Source: Paraburkholderia sp. UYCP14C
GTDB lineage: Bacteria; Pseudomonadota; Gammaproteobacteria; Burkholderiales; Burkholderiaceae
Assembly: GCF_004197395.1 (NCBI RefSeq)
Contig: NZ_SELS01000001.1
Location: 186,001-250,000, forward strand
Direction: 5' to 3'
DNA: 64,000 nucleotides
Below are positions 45,996-55,887 of the stretch, piece after piece. Made by a program: the position numbers and the translations under genes. The notes beneath the pieces are model-generated. The model was not told the origin of the DNA and searched no databases. It worked only from the letters and a program-made list of their open reading frames with translations. Position 1 is the first letter of the stretch. The number at the start of each line of letters is the position of its first letter.

Positions 45996-48809
45996 ATGCC
46001 TCCGCTGCGCGCTGCCAATCTGCTTGCCACGATCGAAGGTTCCCGCCTGCATTCGGCCGACTGCGGCCACTGGCAGCGCTGGGGGCCGTACCTGAGCGAA
46101 CGCCAGTGGGGCACGGTGCGCGAGGATTACAGCGCGAACGGCACCGCGTGGGACTCGTTTCCGCACGACCATGCGCGCAGCCGCGCCTACCGCTGGGGCG
46201 AAGACGGTATCGCCGGTTTCGGCGACGACCGGCTCAGCTGGTGCGTTTCGCTCGCGCTGTGGAACCGCAAAGACCCGATCATCAAGGAGCGTCTGTTCGG
46301 CCTGACGAACTCGCAGGGCAATCACGGCGAGGACGTGAAGGAGCTGTACTTCTATCTGGACGGCACGCCCACGCATTCCTACATGCGCATGCTGTACAAG
46401 TATCCGCAAGCGGCCTATCCGTACCAGGACCTGATCGACGAAAACGCGCGCCGCGGCGGCGATATGCCGGAGTACGAAGTACTCGATACCGGCGTGTTCG
46501 ACGATCTGCGCTATTTCGACGTGCTGGTCGAATACGCGAAGCACACGCCCGACGACATCGTGATGCGCGTGACGATCGAAAACCGCGCGGACGAGGCGGC
46601 GTCGCTCGATGTGCTGCCGCAGATCTGGGCGCGCAACTCGTGGTCGTGGCGGGAGAACAATGACAAGCCGAAGCTCGTCGCGGGCACCGATCATGACGGC
46701 GCAGTGCATCTGCTGGGCCATCACCATGTGCACGAGCCGATCGTCGTGACCGCCTGGTCGAAGGACGCGCCGCAGCTCGCATGGCTGTTCTGCGAGAACG
46801 ACACCAACGTGAAGCGGCTGTTCGGCGTGGACGGCGTGGGGCCGTTCAAGGACGGCTTCAACGATTACCTCGTGCACGGCGACGCGAACGCGATCCGTCG
46901 CGATGCGGGCACCAAGGCCGCCGCGCATGCGGCGCTCGAATTCGGGCCGCATGGACGCGCGGTCGTCTATCTGCGCTGGCGCCCGCAGTCGGCGGCCGAT
47001 GAAGCGCCATTCGACGCCGACGCGTTGATCGCGCGCCGCCTCGCCGAGGCCGACGAATTCTATGGCGCGTTGCAACACGAATTTACCGATCCCGATGCGC
47101 GACTCGTGCAGCGTCAGGCGCTCGCCGGGATGCTGTGGTCGAAGCAGTACTACCAGTACGACGTGCAGCGCTGGCTCGACGGCGATCCGCTGCAACCGAG
47201 CCCGCCCGACTCGCGCAAGCAGGGGCGCAATACGGACTGGCGGCATCTGTGCAATGCGGACATCGTGTCGATGCCGGACAAGTGGGAGTACCCGTGGTAC
47301 GCGTCATGGGACCTCGCGTTTCATGCCGCCGCGTTCGCGCTGATCGATCCGGCCTTCGCCAAGAAGCAATTGCTGCTGCTCGTGAAGGACCGCTACCAGC
47401 ATCCGAACGGCCAACTGCCGGCGTACGAATGGGCGTTCAGCGACGCGAACCCGCCCGTGCATGCGTGGGCCGCGTGGCGGGTGTACGAGATCGACCGCGC
47501 GCTGACCGGCAAGGCGGACCGCGATTTCCTCGAACTCGTGTTTCACAAGCTGCTGCTGAATTTCTCGTGGTGGGTGAACCGTAAGGACGCCGATGGCCAC
47601 AATATCTTTCAGGGCGGTTTTCTCGGGCTCGACAACGTCGGCATCTTCGACCGCTCGTCGCCGCTGCCGACCGGCGGCCACATCGACCAGGCCGACGGCA
47701 CCGCATGGATGGCCGCGTATGCGCTCGACCTGATGCGTATCGCGCTCGAGCTCGCGTACGCGAACCACGTGTTCGTCGATATCGGCGTGAAATTCTTCGA
47801 GCACTTCCTGTACATCGCGGAAGCGGTCAGTTGCGACGACGGCTGCGAGACGGGCCTGTGGGACGGCGACGACGAGTTCTTCTACGACAAGCTTCGGCTG
47901 CCCGACGGCAGCAACATCCCGATGCGAGTACGATCGATCGTCGGACTGATTCCGCTGTTCGCCGTGCACGTCCTCGAGGAGCGTCTGCACGGCGGCTTGC
48001 CGGGCTTGCGCGATCGGCTCGTGTGGTTTCTCAGGCATCGGCCCGATCTCGCCGGGCTCGTGTCGCGCTGGAACGAGCCCGGCAAGGGCAACACGCTGCT
48101 GCTGTCGCTGCTGCGCGGGCATCGAATGAAAGCGTTGTTACGGCGCGCGCTCGACGAAAGCGAATTTCTCTCCGATCACGGCGTGCGGGCGTTGTCGCGT
48201 TTTCATCGCGATCATCCGTTCGTGTTCCAGCACGACGGCAACAGCTTCTGCGTGAAGTATCTGCCGGCCGAATCGGATACCCGCGTGTTCGGCGGCAATT
48301 CGAACTGGCGCGGGCCGGTATGGATGCCGGTCAACTATCTGCTGATCGAATCGCTGTACGAGTTTCACCGCTATTACGGCGATAATTTTCGCGTCGAGTA
48401 TCCGACCGGTTCGGGGCAAAAGTTCTCGTTAAGCGAAATCGGCGACGAACTCGCGCGCCGCGCGACCACGCTGTTCCTGAAGGACAAAAATGGCGAGCGG
48501 CCGGTGATGGGTGCATATCCGCTGCTGCAGGCGGACCCGCGTTCGCAGGATCTGGTCCTGTTCCACGAGTATTTTCATGGCGACAACGGGCGCGGCGTCG
48601 GGGCCTCGCATCAGACCGGCTGGACCGGGCTCGTTGCGTTGCTGTTGCAACCGCGCGCGATGGCGTTGTCCGGCAACGTGCCGCTCGCGGGGGAACCGGC
48701 TCCGGCGCCCGCGCCGATTCCGGTGGGCGCGGTGCCGGCTTCCGTATCCGCAGCGGCGGTGACGCCGGCGGCAGCGAAAGAGCCAGCCGTGGCCACGACG
48801 ACGAAGTAA
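45996..48809 (+). CDS. GH63-like glucosidase (MGH1 domain)
   Basis: A 937-residue cytoplasmic glycoside hydrolase. The opening LSERQWGTVREDYSANGTAWDSFPHDHARSRAYRWGEDG and the DVKELYFYLDGTPTHSYMRMLYKYP block are the hallmarks of the bacterial GH63-like family related to mannosyl-oligosaccharide glucosidase. A C-terminal (alpha/alpha)6 barrel follows (PDKWEYPWYASWDLAFHAAAF). The last ~50 residues are Ala/Pro rich and atypical. It releases glucose from alpha-linked oligosaccharides, perhaps the debranching products. It starts 51 bases after the debranching enzyme gene. Confidence 0.92.
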   Translation: MPPLRAANLLATIEGSRLHSADCGHWQRWGPYLSERQWGTVREDYSANGTAWDSFPHDHARSRAYRWGEDGIAGFGDDRLSWCVSLALWNRKDPIIKERLFGLTNSQGNHGEDVKELYFYLDGTPTHSYMRMLYKYPQAAYPYQDLIDENARRGGDMPEYEVLDTGVFDDLRYFDVLVEYAKHTPDDIVMRVTIENRADEAASLDVLPQIWARNSWSWRENNDKPKLVAGTDHDGAVHLLGHHHVHEPIVVTAWSKDAPQLAWLFCENDTNVKRLFGVDGVGPFKDGFNDYLVHGDANAIRRDAGTKAAAHAALEFGPHGRAVVYLRWRPQSAADEAPFDADALIARRLAEADEFYGALQHEFTDPDARLVQRQALAGMLWSKQYYQYDVQRWLDGDPLQPSPPDSRKQGRNTDWRHLCNADIVSMPDKWEYPWYASWDLAFHAAAFALIDPAFAKKQLLLLVKDRYQHPNGQLPAYEWAFSDANPPVHAWAAWRVYEIDRALTGKADRDFLELVFHKLLLNFSWWVNRKDADGHNIFQGGFLGLDNVGIFDRSSPLPTGGHIDQADGTAWMAAYALDLMRIALELAYANHVFVDIGVKFFEHFLYIAEAVSCDDGCETGLWDGDDEFFYDKLRLPDGSNIPMRVRSIVGLIPLFAVHVLEERLHGGLPGLRDRLVWFLRHRPDLAGLVSRWNEPGKGNTLLLSLLRGHRMKALLRRALDESEFLSDHGVRALSRFHRDHPFVFQHDGNSFCVKYLPAESDTRVFGGNSNWRGPVWMPVNYLLIESLYEFHRYYGDNFRVEYPTGSGQKFSLSEIGDELARRATTLFLKDKNGERPVMGAYPLLQADPRSQDLVLFHEYFHGDNGRGVGASHQTGWTGLVALLLQPRAMALSGNVPLAGEPAPAPAPIPVGAVPASVSAAAVTPAAAKEPAVATTTK

Positions 48810-48919
48810 GCAACCCGCACGCGTTTGCGCGAACGGGATTGAACTGTACAGCTGTGGCCGTGGTCTTTCACGTATCGCCACGGTCGTCCTATCGGCTTAC
48901 CCAGGTCCAAGTGAATCCC

Positions 48920-50539
48920 ATGTCGACTACACCGAACCCTTCCGCCGCTTCCGATCAACCCGATGCGACCCCCCCGTTGAGTTGCAAGCTTGGCGCGAAC
49001 CCGCAGGACGCGCCGCCGTCGCCGGCCGGCAAGAAGCCCGCGCCGCCGTGCACGGTCGTTATCTTCGGCGCGGCTGGTGATCTGACCAAACGCTTGTTGA
49101 TGCCGGCGCTGTACAACCTCGCGGTCGATGGCCTGCTCGACGACAGCATGAAGATCATCGGCGTCAATCACGGCGAGCGCGAGACGCGCGAATGGTGCGA
49201 CGAGCTGCATACGGCGATGCAGCAGTTCGCCGCCGACAAGGCCAGCACCTTCCATGCCGGCAAGCTTGACGACAACGCGTGGAACTGGGTCGCGCAGCGC
49301 CTCGAATACATGGCGGGCGAGTTCGAATCCGACGACACGTTCGCGAAGCTGAAGCAAAAGCTCGATCAGTCGACTGGCGGCAACGCGATCTTCTACCTCG
49401 CGGTCAGCGCGCGATTTTTCAAACCGATCGTCGACCGCCTCGGCAAAGCCGGCCTGCTGAAGGAGGGCGACGGCGCGAACGGCCGCTTTCGGCGTCTCGT
49501 GATCGAGAAGCCGTTCGGCACCGATCTCGCGTCGGCGCGCGATCTGAATGCGCACATCCTGTCGTATGCGCGGGAACCGCAGGTGTACCGAATCGACCAT
49601 TTTCTCGGCAAGGACACCGTGCAGAGCATTCTCGCGGTGCGCTTCGCGAATGCGATGTTCGAGCCGCTCTGGCGGCGCGAGTACATCGACTTCGTGCAGA
49701 TTACGGCGGCCGAAACGATCGGCGTCGAAGGGCGTGGCAGGTTCTACGAGCAGACCGGCGCGTTTCGCGACATGGTGCCGAACCACCTGTTCCAACTGCT
49801 CGGCATCGTTGCGATGGAGCCGCCGAATTCGTTCGACGCGGAAGCCGTGCGAAACAAGAAGGCCGAGCTATTCGACGCGGTCCAGCCGCTGGCACCCGAC
49901 GACGTCGTATTCGGCCAATACGAGAAGGGGCCGGCGGGTGTGGGCTATCGCGAGGAGCCCGACGTCGCACCCGGCAGCACCACGGAAACCTATGCGGCGG
50001 CGCGCGTGTTCGTCGAGAACTGGCGCTGGGCCGGCGTGCCGTTCTATCTGCGCACCGGCAAGCGGCTCGCGGTGCGCCGCACCGAGATTTCGGTGCAACT
50101 GAAGCCGGTGCCGTTCCGCCTGTTCCGCGATACCGCGGTCAATGCACTGACGCCGAACGCGCTGACCATTCGCATCGATCCCACGCACGGCTCGAGCTTC
50201 GATCTCAACGTGAAGGTGCCGGGGCCGGTGATGCAGATCGGCGCGGTGCAGTCGTCGTTCGACTATGACGACTTCTTCGCCGAGACCGCGAACGTCGGCT
50301 ACGAGACGCTGCTCTACGACTGCATGCTTGGCGATGCGACGTTGTTCCAGCGCGCGGACGGCATCGAGACGGCCTGGTGCGCGGTCGACGACGTGCTGCA
50401 TCCGAAGAGCGGTGGCGCGGTCCCCGTGCACGGCTATGCGGCCGGCAGCGAGGGTCCGACCGAAGCCGACGCGCTGCTCGCGCGCGACGGCCACGCGTGG
50501 CGGCCGTTGCAGCAGAAAACGCCCGGCGGCAAGTCGTAA
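48920..50539 (+). CDS. zwf: glucose-6-phosphate dehydrogenase
   Basis: A 539-residue NADP-linked dehydrogenase that oxidises glucose-6-phosphate to 6-phosphogluconolactone. The NADP loop is FGAAGDLTKRLLMPALYNL, the substrate lysine/histidine motif RIDHFLGKD carries the conserved histidine, and YEQTGAFRDMVPNHLFQLL follows. A ~45-residue Pro/Ala-rich N-terminal extension precedes the Rossmann fold. The start at 48920 is a choice; SD is weak. It is in the same string as the glucosidase and glucokinase genes, so it may be a peripheral, dedicated copy. Confidence 0.94.
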   Translation: MSTTPNPSAASDQPDATPPLSCKLGANPQDAPPSPAGKKPAPPCTVVIFGAAGDLTKRLLMPALYNLAVDGLLDDSMKIIGVNHGERETREWCDELHTAMQQFAADKASTFHAGKLDDNAWNWVAQRLEYMAGEFESDDTFAKLKQKLDQSTGGNAIFYLAVSARFFKPIVDRLGKAGLLKEGDGANGRFRRLVIEKPFGTDLASARDLNAHILSYAREPQVYRIDHFLGKDTVQSILAVRFANAMFEPLWRREYIDFVQITAAETIGVEGRGRFYEQTGAFRDMVPNHLFQLLGIVAMEPPNSFDAEAVRNKKAELFDAVQPLAPDDVVFGQYEKGPAGVGYREEPDVAPGSTTETYAAARVFVENWRWAGVPFYLRTGKRLAVRRTEISVQLKPVPFRLFRDTAVNALTPNALTIRIDPTHGSSFDLNVKVPGPVMQIGAVQSSFDYDDFFAETANVGYETLLYDCMLGDATLFQRADGIETAWCAVDDVLHPKSGGAVPVHGYAAGSEGPTEADALLARDGHAWRPLQQKTPGGKS

Positions 50540-50615
50540 CGACGCCTTTGAACGGATGCCTCGAACCAGCACGCAGACACGCAACGCAACCGCCTCAACC
50601 CAATCGGGGGAAATC

Positions 50616-51440
50616 GTGACGACACGCAAGAAGAGCACAGCAAAACAGAGCGCGCCGAAAAGCGGCAGTGAGAACATTCTCTCGATCGACGTCGGCGGCA
50701 CCGGCCTGAAGGCCGCGATCATCGACGCTGATGGGCAGATGAAAACCGAGCGTGTGCGCGTCGCGACGCCGCATCCGTGCACGCCGGATCAATTGGTGGA
50801 CGCTCTCGCGGAACTCGTTGCGCCGCTCGTCGAGCAGGCGCCGCCGGCCCGCATCTCGATCGGATTTCCAGGTGTCGTGCGCGATAACCGCATTCTGACC
50901 GCACCGCATTTCGGCGTCGAAGGCTGGCACGACATTCCGCTCGCGGATTCGCTCGCGCAGCGCCTGGGCGGTCTGCCCGTGCGGATGATCAACGACGCCG
51001 AAGTGCAGGGCTTCGCGGCGATCGAAGGCCACGGCCTCGAATTCGTGCTGACGCTCGGCACCGGCGCGGGCACCGCGATGTTTCGCGACGGCGAGCTGAT
51101 GCCGCACCTGGAGCTCGCGCATCATCCGGTCAGCAAGAAGGGCGTCGCGTATGACGAATACATCGGCGAGGCCGCACGCGAGCAGGTCGGCAACAAGCGC
51201 TGGAACCGGCGCGTCGAGAAGGTGATCGGTATTCTCGATTCTCTCGTCAACTACGACAAGCTGTGGATCGGCGGCGGCAACTCGGCGCGTATCAAGTTCA
51301 CGTTGCCGGCGAACGTGGCCACCGTATCGAACGACGCGGGGATCGAGGGCGGCGCGCGCTTGTGGCATCCGCTGTCGGTGCGCGAGACGCGGCAGTATCC
51401 GGAAGCGATGCAAAAGACCGGGCGATTCAAGCCGAAGTGA
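50616..51440 (+). CDS. polyphosphate-glucokinase-like ROK kinase
   Basis: A 274-residue sugar kinase of the ROK superfamily. ILSIDVGGTGLKAAIIDADG is the phosphate-binding strand, ISIGFPGVV and LTLGTGAGTAMFRDGELMP are conserved, and IGGGNSARI supplies the adenosine-region motif. The pattern matches polyphosphate--glucose phosphotransferase (PpgK), which can use polyphosphate or ATP to make glucose-6-phosphate. The start is a GTG behind GGGGGA. It is downstream of zwf with a 76-base gap and completes a route from glucans to 6-phosphogluconate. Confidence 0.88.
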   Translation: MTTRKKSTAKQSAPKSGSENILSIDVGGTGLKAAIIDADGQMKTERVRVATPHPCTPDQLVDALAELVAPLVEQAPPARISIGFPGVVRDNRILTAPHFGVEGWHDIPLADSLAQRLGGLPVRMINDAEVQGFAAIEGHGLEFVLTLGTGAGTAMFRDGELMPHLELAHHPVSKKGVAYDEYIGEAAREQVGNKRWNRRVEKVIGILDSLVNYDKLWIGGGNSARIKFTLPANVATVSNDAGIEGGARLWHPLSVRETRQYPEAMQKTGRFKPK

Positions 51441-51493
51441 CGGGTCGCGCTCCTTCCCATTCCCTCAGCAACCCCCCAAGCCGGAAACGCTCA

Positions 51494-52060
51494 ATGACTC
51501 GCATCCACCTGAATCTCGCGCGGCGTCTGCTCTCCGTCAGCGCATGCGCGCTGCTCGCCTACGCGAGCGCGCATGCGTACGCGGCCCAGGCCTTCGCAGT
51601 GTCGTCGCCGGGAATGGCCGATGGCGGCACGCTCGACGCGCGTCACGCGGCGAGCGCGAACAACTGCGGCGGCGGCAACGTGTCGCCGGCACTGCAATGG
51701 CATAACGCGCCGGCCGGTACGAAAAGTTTCGCGGTGACGGTCTTCGACCCCGACGGCGCGAAAGGCCTCGGCATCGTGCACTGGATCGTGTACGGCATCG
51801 CGCCGGGCGCGACCGGACTCGCCGAGGGCGAAGCCGCGCCGCCGGGCAGCGTCGCCGGCACGAATCGCACCGGCGGCCCCGGTTATTACGGCCCGTGTCC
51901 GCCCGTCGGTGAGGTGCCGCATCACTACGTCGCGCAGGTCTATGCGCTCGATCTGTCGCCCGACGCGTTGCCGGCCGGCTTGACGCGCGACGCGTTTCTC
52001 GCCGCGATCAAGGATCACGTGCTTGCCGCGACGAGCACCGTGCTGCGCTACGGGCGATGA
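51494..52060 (+). CDS. YbhB/YbcL family PEBP-like exported protein
   Basis: A 188-residue protein with a signal peptide (ending HAYAAQ) and the PEBP core: NVSPALQWHNAPAGTKSFAVTVFDPDGA, HWIVYGI and GYYGPCPPVGEVPHHYVAQVYALD. Such Raf-kinase-inhibitor-like proteins bind a phosphorylated ligand; bacterial roles are poorly known. GGAA is upstream of the start. It follows the kinase by 53 bases and may be part of the same message. Confidence 0.93.
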   Translation: MTRIHLNLARRLLSVSACALLAYASAHAYAAQAFAVSSPGMADGGTLDARHAASANNCGGGNVSPALQWHNAPAGTKSFAVTVFDPDGAKGLGIVHWIVYGIAPGATGLAEGEAAPPGSVAGTNRTGGPGYYGPCPPVGEVPHHYVAQVYALDLSPDALPAGLTRDAFLAAIKDHVLAATSTVLRYGR

Positions 52061-52064
52061 AGCA

Positions 52065-52088
52065 GCGCGGCCCGATGCCGGGCCGCGC
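52065..52088 (+). terminator. hairpin between PEBP and aldo/keto reductase genes
   Basis: A perfect 10-bp stem (GCGCGGCCCG at 52065-52074 with its complement at 52079-52088, loop ATGC). It begins 5 bases after the PEBP stop, in a convergent gap. There is no T run, so it is likely a weak terminator or a structural block for both directions. Confidence 0.5.
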
Positions 52089-52111
52089 CTGACTCGATAC
52101 GCCGCGCGGAA

Positions 52112-53107
52112 CTAGCGCGCCGCATCTCCCCAGCGATACTGCACGCTCGCTTCATCGAGCTGCGTTTTGATCGCGTCGTCGAGCGTGAACTCGGCGGCCG
52201 CGAGCGTATCGCTCAACTGTTCCGCGCGGCTCGCGCCAATGATCGCCGACGTGATCAGCGGATTCGCGAGCACCCACGCAAGCGACACCTTCGCCAGCGA
52301 CTCGCCGGTCGGCGCGGCGATCGCCTTCAGCTTTTCGATCGTGTCGAATTCGGGCTGATGCCAGTAGCGCTGCTGATACATCGCGCCAGCCTTGCCCACG
52401 CTTTCGGTGAAGCGCCCTTCGGCGGGCGTCGCGTCGAGCCGGTGCTTGCCGGTCAGCAGGCCGCCCGCGAGCGGGTTATACGGCATCACGGCTAGCTGCT
52501 CTTCGGCGGCCAACGGCAGCAGTTCGCGCTCGATCTGGCGAAACAGCAGGTTGTAGCGCGGCTGGACCGACACGAAGCGCGCGACGCGCAGCACGTCCGC
52601 GCGACCCAGTGCGCGAGCGAGCCGGTAAGCGAGAAAGTTCGACACGCCGATATAGCGCGCCTTGCCCGAGCGCACGATCGCATCGAGTGCTTCGAGCGTC
52701 TCGTCGAGCGGGGTTTTCGCGTCGTCGGAATGGAGCTGGTACAGGTCGACGTAGTCGGTGCCGAGGCGCTGCAAGGACGCGTCGATCGCATCGAGCAGGT
52801 GCTTGCGCGACGCGCCCTGGTCCCACGCGGCGGGCCCCATCTTGCCGACCGCCTTGGTCGCGACGATGAAGCGCTCGCGCTTACCCTTCAGCCAGCGTCC
52901 GACGATTTCCTCGGTGCGCCCGGCCTGATTTTCGTCACCCCCGAGCGGATAGACGTTCGCGGTATCGATGAAATTGACGCCGGCGTCCGCGGCCGTGTCG
53001 AGGATGCGGTGCGAAGCGGCTTCTTCGGTTTGCAGGCCGAAGGTCATGGTGCCGAGACACAGGCGCGAAACGGTCAGGCCGGTGCGGCCGAATTGGCGAT
53101 ATTGCAT
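52112..53107 (-). CDS. aldo/keto reductase
   Basis: A 331-residue NADPH-dependent reductase with an intact tetrad: D48 and Y53 (FIDTANVYP), K85 (VATKAVGKMG) and H126 (LYQLHSDD). MQYRQFGRTGLTVSRLCLGTMTFG is the usual opening. It belongs to a different AKR branch from the one at 24523. Convergent with the PEBP gene; no regulator is adjacent. Confidence 0.93.
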   Translation of the reverse strand: MQYRQFGRTGLTVSRLCLGTMTFGLQTEEAASHRILDTAADAGVNFIDTANVYPLGGDENQAGRTEEIVGRWLKGKRERFIVATKAVGKMGPAAWDQGASRKHLLDAIDASLQRLGTDYVDLYQLHSDDAKTPLDETLEALDAIVRSGKARYIGVSNFLAYRLARALGRADVLRVARFVSVQPRYNLLFRQIERELLPLAAEEQLAVMPYNPLAGGLLTGKHRLDATPAEGRFTESVGKAGAMYQQRYWHQPEFDTIEKLKAIAAPTGESLAKVSLAWVLANPLITSAIIGASRAEQLSDTLAAAEFTLDDAIKTQLDEASVQYRWGDAAR

Positions 53108-53588
53108 AAAGTCGACTCCAGAGGGGGACGAAAGTGCTTGCCGGGAGGGCGGGACTGCAGTGTTGTATGCAGTGTTGTAAAAAGGATAAACGGACTCGCG
53201 ATTCGATGTGCGCGATCATTTGAACAATGCGTTATTCAAATGAAAGAAAGTGTGTAAGGTTGGTTTGGCTCATGAGCCTGTCAGTAATATGCTTTTTGCA
53301 AGAATCCAGTTGCGTTCAGTAATAAATCTGCACGAAAAACGGACTTCAAATTACAGTTGCCTTTCGTTGGTAAAAAAGCGAAACAAATCCCTTACGCGAA
53401 GTAAATGCACGCCGCGATTGATGCCTCCTTATGCGTGTGGAATGATAGCGATTCTCATTTAAACCTAGCCAGCCATCCCGTCATCTCCATCCCACACAAC
53501 GGAGAGCGGCAGCCAGCCATTTGCGGCTTTGTCATGAATTCGACGTCAGCGATGCGAATTTGACAGGCGCATTTCTGACGGGATTTCC
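53108..53588. other. AT-rich intergenic region ahead of the siderophore receptor
   Basis: 481 bases without a supported gene. It is distinctly less GC-rich than its neighbours. A Fur box lies at 53443-53457, about 131 bases before the receptor start. No terminator for the upstream reductase or other elements are obvious. Confidence 0.6.
53443..53457 (+). promoter_or_regulatory. Fur box
   Basis: TGATAGC-G-ATTCTCA matches the 7-1-7 Fur consensus (TGATAAT-n-ATTATCA) at 5 and 6 of 7 positions in the two half-sites. It sits upstream of a TonB-dependent siderophore receptor, as expected for iron repression. Confidence 0.75.
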
Positions 53589-55808
53589 ATGCTCAATCAC
53601 ACGCCGCTCGCGACGGCGCTGGCGCTCGCTTTTGCCATTCCTTATGCGCAACCGGCGCACGCGCAAAGCGCACCGCAAAGCGCGTCGCAACCGGTCGCCT
53701 CCAGCGCGCCGCAAAACGCACAAACCAACGCTCAGAACAACGCGCCCGCCGCCGATGCGCAGACGCTGCCGACCATCGGCGTGCAGGCTCAGGCCGTTCA
53801 GCAGGACTTTCAGGCGGAGAGCGCGACCATCGGCGCGAAGACGCCGACTGCGTTGCGCGACATTCCGCAGACCGTCACCGTGATCAACCGCGACCTGCTC
53901 GCGTCGCAGGGCGCGACGTCGTTTACGGACGCGTTGCGCAACGCGCCCGGCGTGACGATCGGCGCGGCCGAAGGCGGCCAGATCGGCAACAACATCAACC
54001 TGCGCGGCTTCACCGCGCAGAACGACATCTACCTGGACGGCTTTCGCGACCGCAACCAGTACTACCGCGACACGTTCGACCTTGAATCGCTCGAGGTGCT
54101 GTACGGTCCGTCGTCGATGCTGTTCGGCCGCGGCTCGACCGGCGGCGTGATCAACCAGGTCAGCAAGAAGGCGAACCTGACGGACTCGGCGGAAGTCTCC
54201 GGCATGATCGGCACCGACGACCGCTACCGCTCCACCGTCGACGTGAACCACAAGCTCACCGACACCTCGGCGATCCGCCTGAACGCATTCGGCCAGAGCC
54301 TCGGCTCGACGCGCGACGTGATGAAGAACAAGGACTTCGGCGTCGCGCCGGAACTGCGCTTCGGCATCGGCACGCCGACCGAAATCACGCTGTCCGCGCT
54401 GATCCAGCATAACCACGACATGCCCGACTACGGCATCCAGGCGCTGAACGGCCGCCCGTCGCCGGTGCCGAAGAACACGTTCTACGGTTTGACCAGCGAC
54501 CGCACGATCCAGGACGTGCAGATCTTCAACGCGGCGATCAAGCACAAGTTCTCCGCCGACCTGACGCTGACGAACCAGACGCAGATCTCGCACTCGATGA
54601 CCGACGCGCGCGAAACCGCGCCGCAAGCGGTACTGACCGGGCCGCTGGCGTCGAGCCCGGCGCTGAGCAACGGCAATTTCACGACGCTGTCGCCGTCGCA
54701 GCTGTTCATCAAGCTGCAGAGTCATGACCGCGTGATCGAGAATCATGCGATCTACAACGACACGATGCTCGAATACAAATTCGACACCGGGCCGATCAAG
54801 CACGATTTGATCGCCGGTGTCGAAGTGGGCCACGACAGCTATACGAACCAGGCGTACACGCGCAACAACCTGCCGATCGTGCCGATGCTCAATCCGCCGA
54901 TCATGGGCACGCCGTCGAACGTAACGACGACGGTCGGCAACTACGCCGATTCGAGCTCGAACGAAATCGCCGCTTACCTGAACGACACGATCACGCTGAC
55001 GCCGCATTGGAAGCTGATCGGCGGTGTGCGCTGGGATCGCTTCTCGGCGGAGATCCACAACACCGTCAGCTTGCCGGCTTACGCGAGCCAGACCAACTAC
55101 TTCACGAGCGTGCGCACCGGCGTCATCTATCAGCCGACCGACTGGCAGTCGTACTACGTGTCGTACGGCACGTCGTTCAATCCGTCGCTCGAAAACCTGA
55201 CGGTCACGAACCTCACGCAGAATCTCGCGCCGGAATCGACGAAGTCGTATGAAGTCGGCGGCAAGTGGGATCTGTTCGGCGGCAACATTTCGCTGACCTC
55301 GGCGATCTTCCGCCAGGAAATGGACAACGCGCGCACCCAGGTCTCGCCGACCGAATACGAGCTGGCCGGCGACATTCGCGTCGACGGCTTCCAGGCGGGC
55401 GTGACCGGGCACATCACCGACAAGTGGCAGATTTTCGGCGGCTACACGTACATGGACGCGACGATCCTGAAAGCGGCCGACGGCACGCAGGGTCACACGC
55501 CGGCCAACACGCCGCGCAACACGCTGACGTTCTGGACCACGTATGCAATCACGCCGCACTGGGAAATCGGCGGCGGCCCGATCTATATGTCGCCGCGCTA
55601 TGCGTCGAATACGAACTACGTGAAGGTTCCGGGCTACACGCGTTGGGACGCGACCGCGGCCTATCACGCGAAGAAGTACGACGTGCGCCTGAACCTGCTG
55701 AACCTCACCAACAAGTACTACTACGACGCGTTGATTCCGTCGGACGGCGGACGTTCGGTGCCGGGCATCGGCCGCACGCTGCTCGCGACGTTCGATTACC
55801 GCTTCTGA
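53589..55808 (+). CDS. TonB-dependent siderophore receptor
   Basis: A 739-residue outer-membrane receptor. A signal peptide (ending HAQSAP) is followed by a Gln/Ala-rich linker and the TonB box region near [10 protein letters not shown]. The plug domain has [17 protein letters not shown], then [18 protein letters not shown] and [12 protein letters not shown] and [21 protein letters not shown]; the barrel ends ATFDYRF. This is the ferric-catecholate/Fiu type. It is the first gene of an iron-regulated group and has a Fur box upstream. Confidence 0.95.
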   Translation: MLNHTPLATALALAFAIPYAQPAHAQSAPQSASQPVASSAPQNAQTNAQNNAPAADAQTLPTIGVQAQAVQQDFQAESATIGAKTPTALRDIPQTVTVINRDLLASQGATSFTDALRNAPGVTIGAAEGGQIGNNINLRGFTAQNDIYLDGFRDRNQYYRDTFDLESLEVLYGPSSMLFGRGSTGGVINQVSKKANLTDSAEVSGMIGTDDRYRSTVDVNHKLTDTSAIRLNAFGQSLGSTRDVMKNKDFGVAPELRFGIGTPTEITLSALIQHNHDMPDYGIQALNGRPSPVPKNTFYGLTSDRTIQDVQIFNAAIKHKFSADLTLTNQTQISHSMTDARETAPQAVLTGPLASSPALSNGNFTTLSPSQLFIKLQSHDRVIENHAIYNDTMLEYKFDTGPIKHDLIAGVEVGHDSYTNQAYTRNNLPIVPMLNPPIMGTPSNVTTTVGNYADSSSNEIAAYLNDTITLTPHWKLIGGVRWDRFSAEIHNTVSLPAYASQTNYFTSVRTGVIYQPTDWQSYYVSYGTSFNPSLENLTVTNLTQNLAPESTKSYEVGGKWDLFGGNISLTSAIFRQEMDNARTQVSPTEYELAGDIRVDGFQAGVTGHITDKWQIFGGYTYMDATILKAADGTQGHTPANTPRNTLTFWTTYAITPHWEIGGGPIYMSPRYASNTNYVKVPGYTRWDATAAYHAKKYDVRLNLLNLTNKYYYDALIPSDGGRSVPGIGRTLLATFDYRF

Positions 55809-55887
55809 CAGGCGCTTTTGCGACGCGCTGAGCGCATGCGTTAGGCTTGCCGCTTTGCAAACGGCAAGCCGACTCGAAGGACACACT

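Noticed and set aside
45984-45996. AGGACGTT near the GH63 gene, as in the shared regulatory module
   Set aside because: Only this short word matches; the GTATC repeats and AATACGCC are absent, so it is coincidence with the SD region.
52065-52088. Possible bidirectional terminator with strong effect
   Set aside because: The stem is perfect but has no T run on either side, so it is listed only as a weak terminator-like hairpin.
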